A stretch of 64,000 nt of DNA from Plantago major (lineage: Eukaryota > Streptophyta > Magnoliopsida > Lamiales > Plantaginaceae), in the NCBI GenBank assembly GCA_026545765.1, contig CM048840.1, positions 2,315,265 through 2,379,264 on the forward strand, read 5' to 3'. Positions 23,185 through 35,369 of the stretch are shown in pieces. The notes under the pieces are model-generated. The model ran no database searches. It saw only the letters and a list, made by a program, of their open reading frames with translations, and was not told the origin of the DNA. The translations under genes and the position numbers were made by a program. Position 1 is the stretch's first letter; every line of letters starts with the position of its first letter.

Positions 23185-24717
23185 TTAGGACATGAGCCAA
23201 GCAATTATTGCATCATGCTCATCATGCTTACCCTCATTGTCAAGGCACATTTTGTAATTACTTTCCGCAATGTCATTGTCCCAAAACCTAGACAAGGCGT
23301 TCTCTTCTTGCTCCCATGCTTGATTCTCAATCACACTGCTACCACCACTCCAACCCAAACCCCACGAATTCTCAGACGACACCGAATTACTATTCGCGCT
23401 CTTATCCGTGTTTCCCACCTCCTTCTCCATCTCTAATACTTTGTATATTTCATCCATTATATCGTCCATGGATACGGCCCCACCTTCAATTAATAGTTTC
23501 TCGTCTTTGTCTTTGAAAGAAGATGAGTTTGGAATGACGTCGCTTCTATTATCTTCTAGAAAATGAGCGGTATTGGATGATCCCGGAGTTGTGTCAGGAG
23601 ATGGAACAACAAGATTAGAGATCTCTTCCACTTTCTGATCTAGCGATTTTATAGTATTTTCGCGATTGAGTTTCTTGTTTTTCTTGATGATTTCTCGGTT
23701 TGTTTGCTTATACGCTCTCTTGGCCGAGCTAGTGGCGGCTGGCAGAACAAAATGGGGGTGTGTATGTCTATAGCTATACATCTTTCTGCTCAAATGCGAA
23801 TTCCAGTAGTTCTTGATCTCATTGTCTGTTCTACCTGGTAAGTGTGCCGCGATTGAAGACCACCTACAATTATTGAACAATCATACTGTTGTAATTCCAA
23901 TTTAGTCCATATATGTTATAGTGCATATCATTAAAAGAGCCACGTATGTGTTCATAGATTAAGACATCACGGACAGCTATACTTAATAGTACTAGTACAT
24001 ATTTAATTGACTTTTCTTCTTGGTTTCTCATGATCTATCAAAATCAAATCAGGTATATTCCATATATATGTCTTTCGAGTTTCGAGCTATGAATTTTCTG
24101 CATTATACTACTGTACAAGTTGCACCTGATCATAATGGACGAATTAGCTACAGTAACAACAACTCGCCAGTTAACCAAATTTTAATTTATTACTACTAAC
24201 ATTTAGACAATTTCATGAAAACAAATAAGACTAACATATTTGTTTTCTTTTTTACCTATTTCCTAGAGTTGCATGAAGTTTGACAATAGTTTCCTCTTCC
24301 TCGGTCGTTATATTGCCTCTCTTCAAGTCTGATCTCAAGTAATTGATCCATCGCAGCCTGCAACTCTTTCCGCACCTTTGCAACCCTACATAATCACAAA
24401 TTTCACCAAAATTAACATACACCAAAATGCTAAATAAAAAGTACTCCCTACATTCCAGACGAGTTGTCACATATCCCGTTTACATACAAAGTACTCCGTG
24501 CAGAAAAAACATAATGCGAGATTTAATTAGCTAGTCTGTTGCAGAGGAGTACGAATATGTGAAAAATTATATATATGTCTGTACCGGCATTTTTGGGCAA
24601 TGACCTCCAAGAACCTTCTCCATTAGCCAAAATGAATCTCTTAAGAATCTCATCTTCCTCAGACGTCCATCTTCCTCTCCTCAGACCAACTTTCTCACAA
24701 CAAGGAGCTCTGCCCAT
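23185..24717 (-). CDS. R2R3-MYB transcription factor, flavonol-regulator (subgroup 7) type
   Basis: Three exons on the minus strand: 24717-24585, 24385-24256 and 23863-23185, with GT-AG introns at the standard R2R3-MYB positions (GCCG|GTACAG...TGTAG|GGTTG and ATAG|GTAAAA...TGTAG|GTGG). They encode 313 aa. The start [18 protein letters not shown] is the classic N-terminus. R2 has its Trp residues in [18 protein letters not shown] and LRWINYL; R3 begins with an aliphatic residue and has [20 protein letters not shown]. The repeat boundary and SHLSRKM resemble the MYB11/12/111 group, which activates flavonol biosynthesis genes in the nucleus. The extreme C-terminus [10 protein letters not shown] matches the short WLLS-type motif of that group. 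The usual GRTSR-type motif after the MYB domain is not recognisable (region [15 protein letters not shown]), and the protein is shorter than typical members. Subgroup is inferred; the R2R3-MYB call is certain. Confidence 0.93.
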
Positions 24718-24763
24718 ATTCTTTAGTTACAACAAACCAAGGTACGTGGGATATTTTGTAAAA

Positions 24764-25010
24764 TATATAGAGACAAATTGAGATATATAAAGACAATCAG
24801 GGCAATTCGAATGTTTAAATGTAAGTTTAAGGAATTAGTAATTATGAGTGTTAACAACAATGTTGACTAAGTGAGTACTTGAAAGATATGTAGGTAGGCG
24901 GTTGACTTAGTGTAACATAGTAGTAGTAGTAGTAATAGTAGTAGTACTCATAAGTGTAGTAGTGAGTAGCAGGGAACAAGGAAAAGGAGAAAAATGAAAA
25001 TGTTATATAG
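24764..25010 (-). promoter_or_regulatory. Candidate promoter region of the MYB gene
   Basis: Minus-strand TATA-like words are TTTATATATC (about 24782-24791) and CCTATATAAC (about 24998-25007). Either could set the start; the second would give a 5' UTR of roughly 250 bases containing a TAC/TAG trinucleotide microsatellite (24917-24948). I cannot choose between them. Confidence 0.35.
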
Positions 25011-26478
25011 GGACGTGAATAGAAAGGGGCACATTCAAGTATTGTAGGGTAGTCTAAAGTACGAAGAAAGGGGGTGTGGTAGCAAGATTTGCCACGAATC
25101 CTAATGAGCCATGGACTTGGCGTGGCTTTTCTAGCGTCGAACGCATACTTTAAGGGCTTCCAAGACCCACGTCGGTTCTACTATAACATCATTTGCACCC
25201 TAATTTCATTAATTTCCATTTTCTTTTGTTGATTAATTTCATCAAGATATTTGTCTTCATTTAATTGTCAAATGTTTGAGCTTTAATCTTATGAATCATG
25301 ACGAAAGTATTGAATTCGAGAATTTGATGTGGTGATAGTTATCCCAACAGAAAGCAAGGAGGGATCTAGAGGGGAAGAAGTATGTCGTCATTGTGAAAAG
25401 GTACAAGTGCTTCATGCCAAAAATGCTCATGCAATAACAAAACTAATTTATAGTACTTGTACAATATAAATATTGCATTGTTTGGAATACGAATTTAATA
25501 GATCCGATTCAGCATATATGTTAACCTTTAACAGATGAATATTAAATTGATTTTATGTGAATGAAATAGTGACTAAACACAATTCACCGTACAACTCGAT
25601 TATAAAAGACCTTAAATTGTTTGCCAAACAATCTAGTAGTATATGTTACTTCATATCTAAAATGAAACTCTTTAAATGTAATTATGACACTAAATCAATT
25701 GAATTTTGACTTAATTCAATTGATTTTTAACCCATTATGAAAAACATAGAAAAATACATTTTTCAATTATATCAGGCAGTTCATGTTTCATGTCATGTCA
25801 ATTAATTTTCTTATATTGTAATTTCCACAATCACTTCAACTACATGAATTTTCTAAAAATTAGTAATCAGTTATATTTTCTAACTTGAAACAATGGTTTT
25901 ATTTTTGCACGTATAACGTACGTGCACATATATTATATAGTAGTATTAAAAATATACTATTATACGGACTGGTGCACATAAAATTTGCAAATTTTAAAAA
26001 TTCATTTAATCTCTAACTTAGACTATACACTGTGGATCATTGATGAGTGACTGCAATCACTAGGGCTCTCATGTTGTGGCCGACTAAGTGCAAGGCCAAA
26101 GTGACTGTGGGTCGCTGAGTGACCTTCCGCAGGTGGTTTTATTCATCTGAAAACTCATTAATTTCAATTTAATACAGTCTGCTTAGTTGAATTTTATACT
26201 ACACTCCAGTTCAGTTCCGTTCCATTCACTTCAGTTCAAACGAAAATAACATAAACTAATTGCAAGTCCAAAGTGAATGTGGGTCGCTGAGTGACCTCAG
26301 GTGGTTCTAGTACTATACCAAATAGAGATAGGAGTGTCCATAAAAGTGGGATTATTATTCCTAACAACCGTTTAAGATAATTAAGATCGAGTGCAATCAA
26401 TAGACTGACTTGAGATCCACGAACATTCCAGAATTTTGATTATGCTTATCTATTTCATGATAATCAAATTGGACTACA
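25011..26478. other. MYB upstream region and intergenic DNA with a 182-bp-spaced direct repeat
   Basis: No gene. A segment of about 45 bp, GTGGGTCGCTGAGTGACC with flanks, occurs at about 26090-26140 and again at 26270-26310. The rest is AT-rich. Confidence 0.4.
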
Positions 26479-26833
26479 TCTTAAATTTCTTGCCACTTAC
26501 CCTTAGTGGATATAGGGTGGAGGGATGTAGCTAATCTATTGCGGAACAAGACTTTCATCAAAACAAGCCCTATGATCAATGCTTAAATTACTTGCCACTT
26601 GGTTCTACGAACCATAGGGTGGAGGGTCTTGACTAGCACGGGTGGTTTTGTTTGATTGTGACACTTTTTATGGAATTGACGGTTTGTATTTGTGGTTTGG
26701 ATACTTTAAAGGAGCTAGACCAAAGTGATTTAGTTTTAAATATCTTGAGGTTAATCCCTTGAATGTAGTTTGGTGACTATGGTTACATCTTAAATTACTT
26801 GTCACTTGGGACCTTGACGGTATAGGGTGGAGG
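26479..26833 (+). repeat. Unclassified polyadenylated repeat, copy B, left part
   Basis: Three modules (26479, 26582, 26784) of CTTAAATT.CTTGCCACTT plus CATAGGGTGGAGG, collinear with the reverse complement of copy A. The repeat is cut at AGG (26831-26833), where CACTA element A inserted; it resumes at 44348. Confidence 0.72.
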
Positions 26834-27356
26834 CACTACAAAAAAATCGGGCTTTAGCGACGGATGAAAACGGGCGTCTCAAACAAATTAGGGACGGATA
26901 AGAAATCCGTCCCTAATTGGCGACGGATAAATCCGTTGACCATTCCGTCGCAATTAGAGACGGATTCCTTATCCGTCTCTAATGGGTTGGGACTTTTATA
27001 AGAGACGGATTCCTAACCCGTCTCTAAAAGTCGTGGGGATTTAGTGACGGATAACTATCCGTCACTAAATCCATTACCCTAATTCGCTCAAATTCGGGCA
27101 GATTTAGTGACGGATACCTATCCGTCGCTAAATCTGCTGTATTTTTAATTTTTTTTATTTCAATTCCTGTTTCACATTTCACCTGTTTTTTCACACAATA
27201 TAATCGTAGATAGTATACCCGAAACAATTAAATTGTATTAATTAACAATAGAGATTCGACGAATAAAAATTATCCAAACCGAAGATTAAATATTCGTACA
27301 AAAGATGAAATAGTGTATATGTAGCATAAACAACATAAGCATAAGTCCAATGTAAC

Positions 27357-27464
27357 TAAGAATCGGTCGGAGGAGGCGGTCGTTGTTGAGTCAACAAGAT
27401 CATTTGGGTCAAAGCATCCACCTGCTGAGCCATACGAGCATGGTTCTGAAGCACTTGCTGGTAA
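27357..27464 (-). pseudogene. tnpA-like gene of CACTA A, C-terminal end
   Basis: Frame reading QQVLQNHARMAQQVDALTQ then a Gln/Pro-rich tail ending PPPPTDS and stop, resembling the coiled-coil C-termini of plant En/Spm-type accessory proteins. Cut upstream by insertion of CACTA B at 27465. The 27130-27356 stretch is AT-rich 3' region. Confidence 0.6.
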
Positions 27465-27783
27465 CACTACAAAAATCTACTATTTTAGCGACGGATAAAA
27501 AAGCCGTCGTCCCACGGGAAGCGGGACGACGGATAGTTTATCCGTCGCTAAAAAGCAGATTTTTAGTTTTTTTTAAAAAATATTTTGTAGTCTGTTTTCA
27601 TATTTCACCTGTTTCACAAATATAATGCCCGATAGTAAATCTAGAATAATGAAATTGTTTTAATTAAACAGAAATCATTCTACAAAAGTTAACAAACCAT
27701 CCGTAATGAAATGAAATATCCGTACATAGTCTAAAGTAAGAAGTCAGAAAAACACAAGTCGAAATCTAACTACCAGACGGGGT

Positions 27784-29519
27784 CACCTTTGCTCGAACAC
27801 AGACATGAAAGCTCGATCTGCTTCAAGACGCTCATTTTCCTCCCGTAGTGCTCTATCTCGCCGCTCCATATCCGTTGTTAGTCGTGCAACATGTTCTGAA
27901 ACCTGTGACTGCACCAACTACGAGACCTGCTCCTGTGTGAAAACCTGATGTCTAGATTGTTGGGATGCTGAGTAGGTAGGAGTAGTCACCACAGGGCCGA
28001 AACTCCCCCATCCATATACTTGGCCTTTGTTGTCCATTGGGTTGACGGCTAAGAAGATGCTGTTTTGTTGTTCAATTGTCAGCTCACCGCTTCGGCCTGC
28101 TGCCTCTCGATCTGAGCCTCCACCTCAGCTTGAAACCGTAAAATGCAGATATCATGAGTTATAGTTTTTTCATAATAACTTGTACTACACAAATATGAAC
28201 TTTAACCAAAATTAACGTACCGCAATACCCATCTGCCGTTCTTCACTTGGCTCTTTTAACGCACTCGAAGGCGGTATTCTTCTCCCCTGAAGACACCTGA
28301 AGAACATATATATGCAAACATTTAGCTAGGAACTCATTAAAGGTGTAGAAATGAAACACAAAACACATGTACGAATAAACTGACAAATTAGATGTACACT
28401 TACCGATTTCACGTGATGTGTAAGAACAGCTTGCGGCCCATAGTGGTGAATGGCCATCCCTTTACCCTCAGACGGCTCAGTAAGCCGGTTCTCTCTGTTC
28501 TGGTCTGCAATCTGCTGGACATTAGGACGAGTCCAGTAGACCTCCCAAAGCGCCCACTCCTCCTCATCACACCATGCAGGCCTTTTGTTTTGTCGCCACA
28601 TCTTTTTCATAGTGCAAACCATATCCTTGTATCGGGCTGACCCCAGTGACTCGAAACAAGGCCATATCAGGTGGAGAAACTTGTTGGGAATGAAGTACTT
28701 TTTCTACATTCCCAATTCCAGACAACATCCAAATTACATAACGTAAACCGAGACATCAATTTAATAAGATAACACAACATAACATATTTAATGGTGACTA
28801 ACATATCACCCAAGTTTAGTGGCTAACATACCACTCACATATAGTGGCTAACATGCCACTCACATTGTCCTAAAATTTACTAACACAGTGGTGACTAACA
28901 TATCACCCAAGTTCAGCAGCTAACATACCACTCACATACAGTGGCTAACATACCACTCACATTAAAACAACGATTATAACAACAAATAAAGAAATGTCAG
29001 ATTTAAACTTACACGCAACTCATCAAAGTACTCGCCTCTCATTCGGTTTGAGATGCACGACCACTTCTCACCCCCCTCCCCCGGGGGCTCCCTCTTGCTC
29101 CGAAAGATGTCACCGAGTTTAGTGGCTGCATCTGAAGGCCATAACCTGTTATCAATGTATAAGATACAAGAAACAAATATTAATTAGTATAATACGACAA
29201 TGATGTGACATAAATTATCTTAAGGTATGTTCTATATATATAAAGGAATGCATAATACTTACTTGTCTCTACCCAGTGGGATCAACACAGGCTTCTCTTT
29301 CCAATGAACCTTGACCTCAAGCTCGGTGTAGGGACAATCGTTATCCTATAAGTTCCCGAAGATCGGATTCGAGCCCCTGCTCGAACCAGGTGGGGTCTCA
29401 GGAACCGTAGACCAGCTGCTCTGACTACCCTGCTCCTCTGAGTCTGGCCCCCCCTCCTCGACTACCCCGACTGGCTGCATGGGGGATGAGGGTATGTGGG
29501 TCGCCTATGTCGCGGCATC
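27784..29519 (-). pseudogene. tnpA-like (Transposase_24 type) gene of CACTA B
   Basis: Starts near MPRHRRPTYPHPP (29519). The exon at about 28705-28400 reads YFIPNKFLHLIWPCFESLGS and continues RPAWCDEEEWALWEVYW, then RENRLTEPSEGKGMAIHHYG, the arrangement of plant En/Spm Transposase_24 proteins. A coiled-coil end with RRDRALREENERLEADRAFM precedes the stop near 27784. An internal stop in the C-terminal part (EQVS-stop-LVQ, about 27920) and early frame problems make it a pseudogene. In relatives this protein binds subterminal repeats during transposition. Confidence 0.72.
28793..28957 (-). repeat. Hairpin array of CACTA B
   Basis: Six 18-bp hairpins with 8-base loop CTAACATA (one CTAACATG). 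Stems are GGTGA/TCACC (28793-28810, 28890-28907) and AGTGG/CCACT (28818-28835, 28843-28860, 28940-28957); the copy at 28915-28932 has a damaged left stem. It lies in the tnpA gene, probably an intron. The same array exists in element A. Confidence 0.85.
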
Positions 29520-29647
29520 TGCAAAAACATGCAACAAATACAGGAAAAATGTGTTAGTATACAACTACATACATTTTGAAAAGCATGTAAATCACAAATA
29601 CTTGGTATTATCAACAACTAACTAGTTATATACATAATCTACCCTTC

Positions 29648-30991
29648 TCACATATCCTGGGCGTCCTCGTCTAAGTCTACATATTGGTCCTCGTGCAAAT
29701 CTATCAACTCATCACGAGCCTGTACAGGAGTTTTTGTTTGTTCATCGACAACCTCTTCTTGGTACGAGTTGGTAATTGAGTCGTCTTTCTCAACGTACTC
29801 CACTTTGGAGTGGGCACCTATAGGTATCGCAGCTAACCAGTCCGCCTTGTCGCATTTCCTGCTTGGATATTCAAGAAACACCACTTGTCGTGCTTGAGTC
29901 ACCAAGATAAATGGTTCGCCAAGAAGAGTACGCCCGTTCACTTCCAAACGGGTTAAAACCATCCGTACAGAGCCCCAATCATACATTTCTAGACTTGGTT
30001 GGAAACTCCGGATATGTCGTGTCAAACTCTTTCCATGCCGGTGAGTCTGATGGATGCTCCATTCTACCCTCTGCATCTTCTGGGATTACTCGCTCCTTGT
30101 GCCACCGCATTTTATCGGCACAAGCACTTGAAGCGTACAACCTCTTCAAACGAGGTGCTAGAGGGAAGTACCACATTTTATTATGTGGGAGAATTTTCTT
30201 CTGACGTTTCTTTGAAGCCCCCTCCTTGTAACGCTTGTAGCAGTCCTTACCATAGAACTTGCACTTCAGTAGATCTACATCCTCCCCCAAATAGATCGTG
30301 CACATATCCGGACAACCGTCTATGGTTACCATAGGCAACCCCAACCCCCGCATCTTTTTCTTCGCTTGGTAAAAGTTGGTAGGTACTAGGTTTGGTTCAG
30401 GGACGATTCGATACTTGATGTCTGTGTTATTGAAGCTCACTTCAGATTGGCCACCCTCGGCCTTACAACTCATTAGCCGAGACAACAAAGACAACTCGGT
30501 CATTTTCTCACACCCCGGATAAATCGGCTTCTTCGCTAATTCCAACAAGTCGAAGAATGCCTGATCCTCGGGATTCGGTGGTTCCTCCACATCACCCTCG
30601 GTTCTAGTGGTACTAGTGTCCATAAACTCTACCCCGGCAGCATTAAACACCATTTCTTCGACCCGGTCATGAAAAGCATGAGATTTAGATGTACTTTGAC
30701 CCTCAAGTTGCTCATTTTTTCTATTCATTCCACGATGCCTAAATTGTTCATACGTCATGGACGGTGTTGCTTCCTCACCATGATGATTGCATACCTCATA
30801 CTCAGGCAGGAATCCATTACGTTTCAAGTGCTCGATTACAGCTGTAGGAGTCAAATATTGCTTGTTTCTGCATTTTTTTTCAATTTGCAAGGGCACTTTA
30901 TCAAACCCCCCTTTAGACAAGCCGGATGTGTCATCACAAATGCGATGAAGGTAACAGTACGACAGTACATCCATGAACGATCGGGATTCAT
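29648..30991 (-). pseudogene. TNP2-like CACTA transposase, internally deleted
   Basis: Begins MNPDRSWMYCRTVTFIAF (30991), the Transpos_assoc domain with its CPCK zinc-ligand region. It changes frame at an A8 run (about 30874-30882) and continues NKQYLTPTAVIEHLKRNGFL. The TNP2 segment includes CPDMCTIYLGEDVDLLKC, PRLKRLYASS and MRWHKER. A stop follows SRNV (about 29979), then the conserved LGLCTDGFNPFGSE. The sequence then jumps into PFILVTQARQVVFLEYP, a DUF4216-like C-terminal segment (from about 29905). Most of the catalytic part is therefore deleted. Intact relatives cut and paste CACTA DNA in the nucleus. Confidence 0.85.
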
Positions 30992-32170
30992 TGGATAATT
31001 ATATAACCTGACACGTCTGAATTTATTAGATCGTATTGAATTTCAACTAATTCCAATTCATGGCTATAATTGCATTGTTAATTATAATACGTTCCAAATT
31101 TCATGAATTATATGCATTTTACATTTAAAGTTTTTTTCATGCAATTTTTTTTTTATATTCCCATTACAATTACCAAATTATAAATTAAAAGCATTTCAAT
31201 TATACGAATTATAAATTATAAATTATGAATTACCAATTTATATTCCCATCAAATGATACGAATTACCAATTTTTATATGAATTACCAATTTATGTATTAT
31301 ATTCCCATTACAATTACCAATTTTTTTATACGAATTATAAATTATAAATTACATGCATTTTACGAATTATACGAGCCAATTATACTACAACCACCAAAAT
31401 CACTAAATCTAAATGGTCTCCAAATACTCAACCAAATCCTACAAACATCAATATACTACAATCACTAATCCTAATACATATACGAAAACATCAAACTAAA
31501 TACCGTACATACTTACAAACATCATAGTAACAAATTAATTTCACAATAAATCAATCAATTGCACAACCTCAAGATTAATCCACTACTTAATATAAGCTAT
31601 ATTAGCTAGTAGATGAGGTTAAAAACATACAATTGATCGAAATTAGCAAAAATTCCAAATTTAGAAAAGTAAGGGTTTTAGAATAATACCTTTAATTACG
31701 GGAAAAATAGCCGAAGAATGATGAAATTGAAGGGCCACCCGAGTTCCTTGTTGAACAAGCTTCGAAAAGACTCCAACATTGGTCGGAATGGTGGAGTTTT
31801 GGTCGGACTTCACAAATGGCGAAAATGGAGAAGGGAGAAGAAGAAAAGAGAAACAGAGAAGAAATAGGGAAGAAGAAGGGCTACTGCCCGTATTTCAGTC
31901 TGTTTTAGCGACGGATAGACTATCTGTCGTTGGATTTATTTATTTATTTATTTATTTTACTTTTAACGACGGATAATCTATCCATCGTTAATTTTCTATT
32001 TTCCTTTTTTATTTTTTTAAAAGTCAACAAAGACTTTACGACGGATAGTCTACCCGTCGCTAAATAGCGACGGATAAGGGCGAAACGCCTTATCCGTCGC
32101 TAAAATCACCGATCCGTCGTTAAGGGGCGACGGATAACTGGCGACTATCCGTCGCCCCTTTCCGTCGCCA
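30992..32170 (-). other. 5' untranslated and subterminal region of CACTA B
   Basis: AT-rich tract with repeated AATTATAAATTA words (31020-31360), then a segment at 31680-31880 conserved with element A (43800-44010). The latter looks like a 5' UTR exon on the minus strand ending AAAG|GTATTA. Then subterminal CGACGGAT repeats. No coding region. Confidence 0.55.
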
Positions 32171-32517
32171 AAGAGGCCCAATAGGTTGTCCGTCCGGCCC
32201 ACGGGGGAAATATCCCGAGTAAAGTGACGCGACCGTTGGATCGGGACGACATCAACGGTTGGGGTTCTAAGCCCGATTGATGTGACGTGTCTGTCAAGCA
32301 TTAAATGCGACGTACTGACAGCCATCCACTCGCGAAGCGGCACAACCCTTGGATTGGAGAGGACCAACGGCTGGGATTCAAATCCAAGTGATGTGACTCT
32401 TGGCTTTCCCCAAATTGCCACTATAAATAGTCAGCTCATCAGTCACTTTCACACTTTTAGCAATATCGAAACTCAGAGCAATCACAAAGCAATCCGAGCA
32501 ATTGAAGACGCATCCGA
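32167..32517 (+). repeat. Left inverted copy of the G1 antisense promoter (351 bp)
   Basis: Reverse complement of 39637-39987, both exactly 351 bp with few differences. Carries the TATA word ACTATAAATAG near 32421. Here it stands directly upstream of the truncated RNase H rather than upstream of the antisense gene. Confidence 0.9.
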
Positions 32518-32526
32518 GCAATATGA

Positions 32527-34125
32527 ATAGTTACGAACAATGAGGCTGAATATGAAGCATTGATAGTTGGACTGCGACTGGCAAAATCCCTGCAAGTTCG
32601 GAAGCTCAAAGCTTTCACGGATTCTCAGCTCGTGGAAGCTCAATTTTCGGGAACTTTTGCCACAAAAGGTCCTTCGATGATCAAGTATCCCGAGCTACTC
32701 AAACAGAAAGACAAGCACTTTGAGGAATTCACCCTAGAAAAGTTTGACAGAGCCTGGAACGAAAGAGCGGATTCCCTAGCAAAATACGCATCCGCAACGG
32801 CAGCTTTGGACATAAGGAGAGTGATTTTACTCACTGTTACTGACTCATCCGTCATGAGTCTCAATTCCGCCATCATGGTAACTGACACGGGCGGAAATTG
32901 GATGACTGACATCTGGAATTACCTCAAGGACGGATCTCTTCCAGTTGATCCGAAGGAATCAAGGAGCGTCCAATGTAGAGCAAACAGATACTTTATACTG
33001 GGGGAAGATTTGTACAAGAGATCATTTGCAGGGACCCATTTGCGGTGCTTAAGCCCGCAAGAATCAAAGACTGTGCTCGAGGAGATACACAGCGGGAGCT
33101 GGGGAAGTCATTCCGGGGGAAGGACTCTCGCCCAGAAAATTATACGACAAGGCTATTACTGGCCTAGTATTAATAAAGATTCCGCCGACTACGCTCGGAA
33201 GTGTCCTGATTGCCAATACTATGCGAACATTCCACATCGTCCGACGCATCCTATGATTCTGTCAATCATAGTGTGTCCATTAGACCAATGGGGCATTGAC
33301 ATAGTCGGACCGTTCCCGAGAGGCACTCAGCAGCGGAGGTTCCTGATTGTGGCTGTTGAATAGTTTACCAAATGGGTAGAAGCTGAGGCTGTTGCAACCA
33401 TTACAGAGAGTCGAGTGCGGACCTTTATCTGGAAGAATATCATCTGCCGCTTTGGCTTGCCCAGGGTTCTCGTCTCGGACAATGGTGCGCAATTCTCAGG
33501 ACATAGGCTCAAGGAATGGCTGGCGTCCTTCAAAATCGAGCAACGTTTTACATCTGTGGGATACCCGCAAGCCAATGGACAGGCAGAGTCCATAAACAAA
33601 ACAATAGTCAAGATCAACGAGAAGCGGTTAAGAATTTCACAAGAAAGCTGGGCGGACGACCTGGAAGGCGTGCTATGGGCTCATCGCACCACTGCACGGA
33701 CTACGACCAAAGAAACTCCATTCGCCTTGGTATATGGCTCGGAGGCAGTTATACCGTCCGAGATTGCCGTTGAGACTTTGAGGATCCAAGAGTTCGAAGG
33801 CATTGCAAACCGCGAAGCTCGGATATTCGACCTAGACATGCTCGAACAGAAAAGGTCTGAGGCACTGGCGAATATCCATAGGTATCAGGCAACTGCTGCC
33901 CGAACCTACAACAGGAACGTTCGAGCGGCTAACTTGCAAATCGGAGACCTGGTGCTTTGACGAGCCGACATTTTGAACAATATTGAAAAACTCAAGCCCA
34001 AGTGGGAAGGACCCTACAAGATTGTCGGAGCAAGAGTGAATGGGAGTTATGAATTAGAAGATGAGAACGGACATCCCCTCAAGCGTCCGTGGAATGCTAG
34101 AAACCTTCAGAAGTTCTATGCATAG
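32527..34125 (+). pseudogene. G1 pol fragment: archaeal-type RNase H end and integrase
   Basis: Opens inside the RNase H domain at TNNEAEYEALIVGLRLAKSL, with later catalytic parts FTDSQLVEA and NERADSLAKYA. The integrase zinc head HSGGRTLAQKIIRQGYYWP with CPDCQYY, and core residues WGIDIVGPF, VSDNGAQFS and QANGQAESINKT (D,D,E), are present. Stops interrupt it: TAG 33361-33363 and TGA 33958-33960. It ends ARNLQKFYA-stop near 34125. Gag, protease, RT and the first RNase H are missing upstream. No chromodomain is seen, in line with Tat-type elements. Confidence 0.93.
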
Positions 34126-35369
34126 AGATAGCTGTGCGGATCTCCGTCAGGTCGATTGGTCATCTCAGTTTCAACTATTTATTACACGGAACTCCGCCAA
34201 TTCTGTTTTTTTTTAATCCTTTTGTCATTGGCCATAGAGCCCGCAAGTTGTAATTGAATTTCTGGCAAATCAATACAACCTCTATCTTTCGATTTGTGAT
34301 TTTTCGATTTATGCATCTGAGATTTAACGTTCGTTTAACGACAAGGAAAGCAAGGGATTTTATTCATACAAAGACGAATTATACATAATCTTGTATGTAC
34401 AATTTACAATCTCGGATCGTTATCCGGACTTACGGACGCAATATGAAAAATGCAGAAAACGTCTCCGGAGATACGTCATCTCCCAGCAAAGATCGTTCCC
34501 CCGTCGGGAAAAGCTTCTTCCATATCAAGCGGCAAGTTTGGTTTCCGCGCAAGGAACTCGATCTACCTGCATACAGGAAAATGGTTAAACGTGGTGGAAT
34601 CCCTCATGATACCACCAAAATGTGGCAATGCAAATCCCGTGTCCAGGGAAAACAAAGTGCAGACAGGAAGAGATTTCCGCCTCACCGGCTTTAGAGACTC
34701 AAACTCTCTTGAAATTTGGAAACCATTTCCAATATAAGAGAGATTTGAACCACTAAAGTAGGGTTGGAAGAAAGCAGAGGAGACGGACATATATACATCC
34801 AAACCAAAATAACTGAGATCTCTGCCCAACCGTCTTTAATATCTCCAACTCTCTCGAAGCTAGGAATCCTTTGCCAATTCAAGAGAGATTAGAGCCATTA
34901 AAGTAGGATGGGAAGAAATAAGAAGAGATCCGACTTCGATGATTTACAAGCCATGACTCCAAAGACAGAGAGAGAAGAGTTTGGGATCAGTTTACACGGT
35001 TTTGGCACTGGGGTCGTGTCTTTTTATAGAACACTCCAACCAATCAACGTGCGCCATGCAAACAGATTGACGTGAGCAATGGGCTTAAGCCACCCGTTCG
35101 AGTTGAACAGTGTTGGGTCAGTGGGTTTATCCAATCAAGCCTAAACAAGCCCATCAACCACGTCCGAGTTTGTTGGTCATCCTATAAAGATACACGCGAC
35201 AATATAATCCGACGACGCACGAGTGAGAAAAAGGTGGCGATCTCATCCGATGAAAAATAGTTCGAATTTTATAGACAAAATTATCCGAACATTTACATAA
35301 CAGAAGTACAATCTAGAAAGGTCCAAGGATAAGTACATACTTCCACGGGGCATACCCCGCCTTGTTCCT
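34126..35369. other. G1 spacer between integrase and antisense genes
   Basis: No clear gene. A duplicated block of about 75 bp (CAAACTCTCTTGAAATTTGG... near 34700 and CAACTCTCTCGAAGCTAGG... near 34847) repeats with AGAGAGATT..AGCC/ACCATTAAAGTAGG words. On the minus strand a TATA-like word (TTCTATAAAAAGACAC, about 35018-35032) could start a further antisense transcript. Confidence 0.45.

Larger units (their letters stand above)
27465..32170 (-). mobile_element. CACTA element B, inserted in the tnpA gene of element A
   Basis: The left end CACTACAAAAATCTACTATT follows candidate duplication TAA (27462-27464). Subterminal GACGGATA/TATCCGTC words lie at 27485-27550 and 31905-32170. The right end stops at CCGTCGCCAAAG (about 32170). 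By comparison with the right end of element A (CCGTAGCCAAATGACAG... to TAGTG) only about 25 terminal bases are missing, replaced by Gypsy G1. Carries a tnpA-like and a TNP2-like gene on the minus strand, both broken. Confidence 0.88.

Noticed and set aside
24440-24510. Stowaway MITE in MYB intron 1 (GTACTCCCTACATTCC)
   Set aside because: Only a left-end-like word is present; the second GTACTCC is in the same orientation, so no inverted ends.
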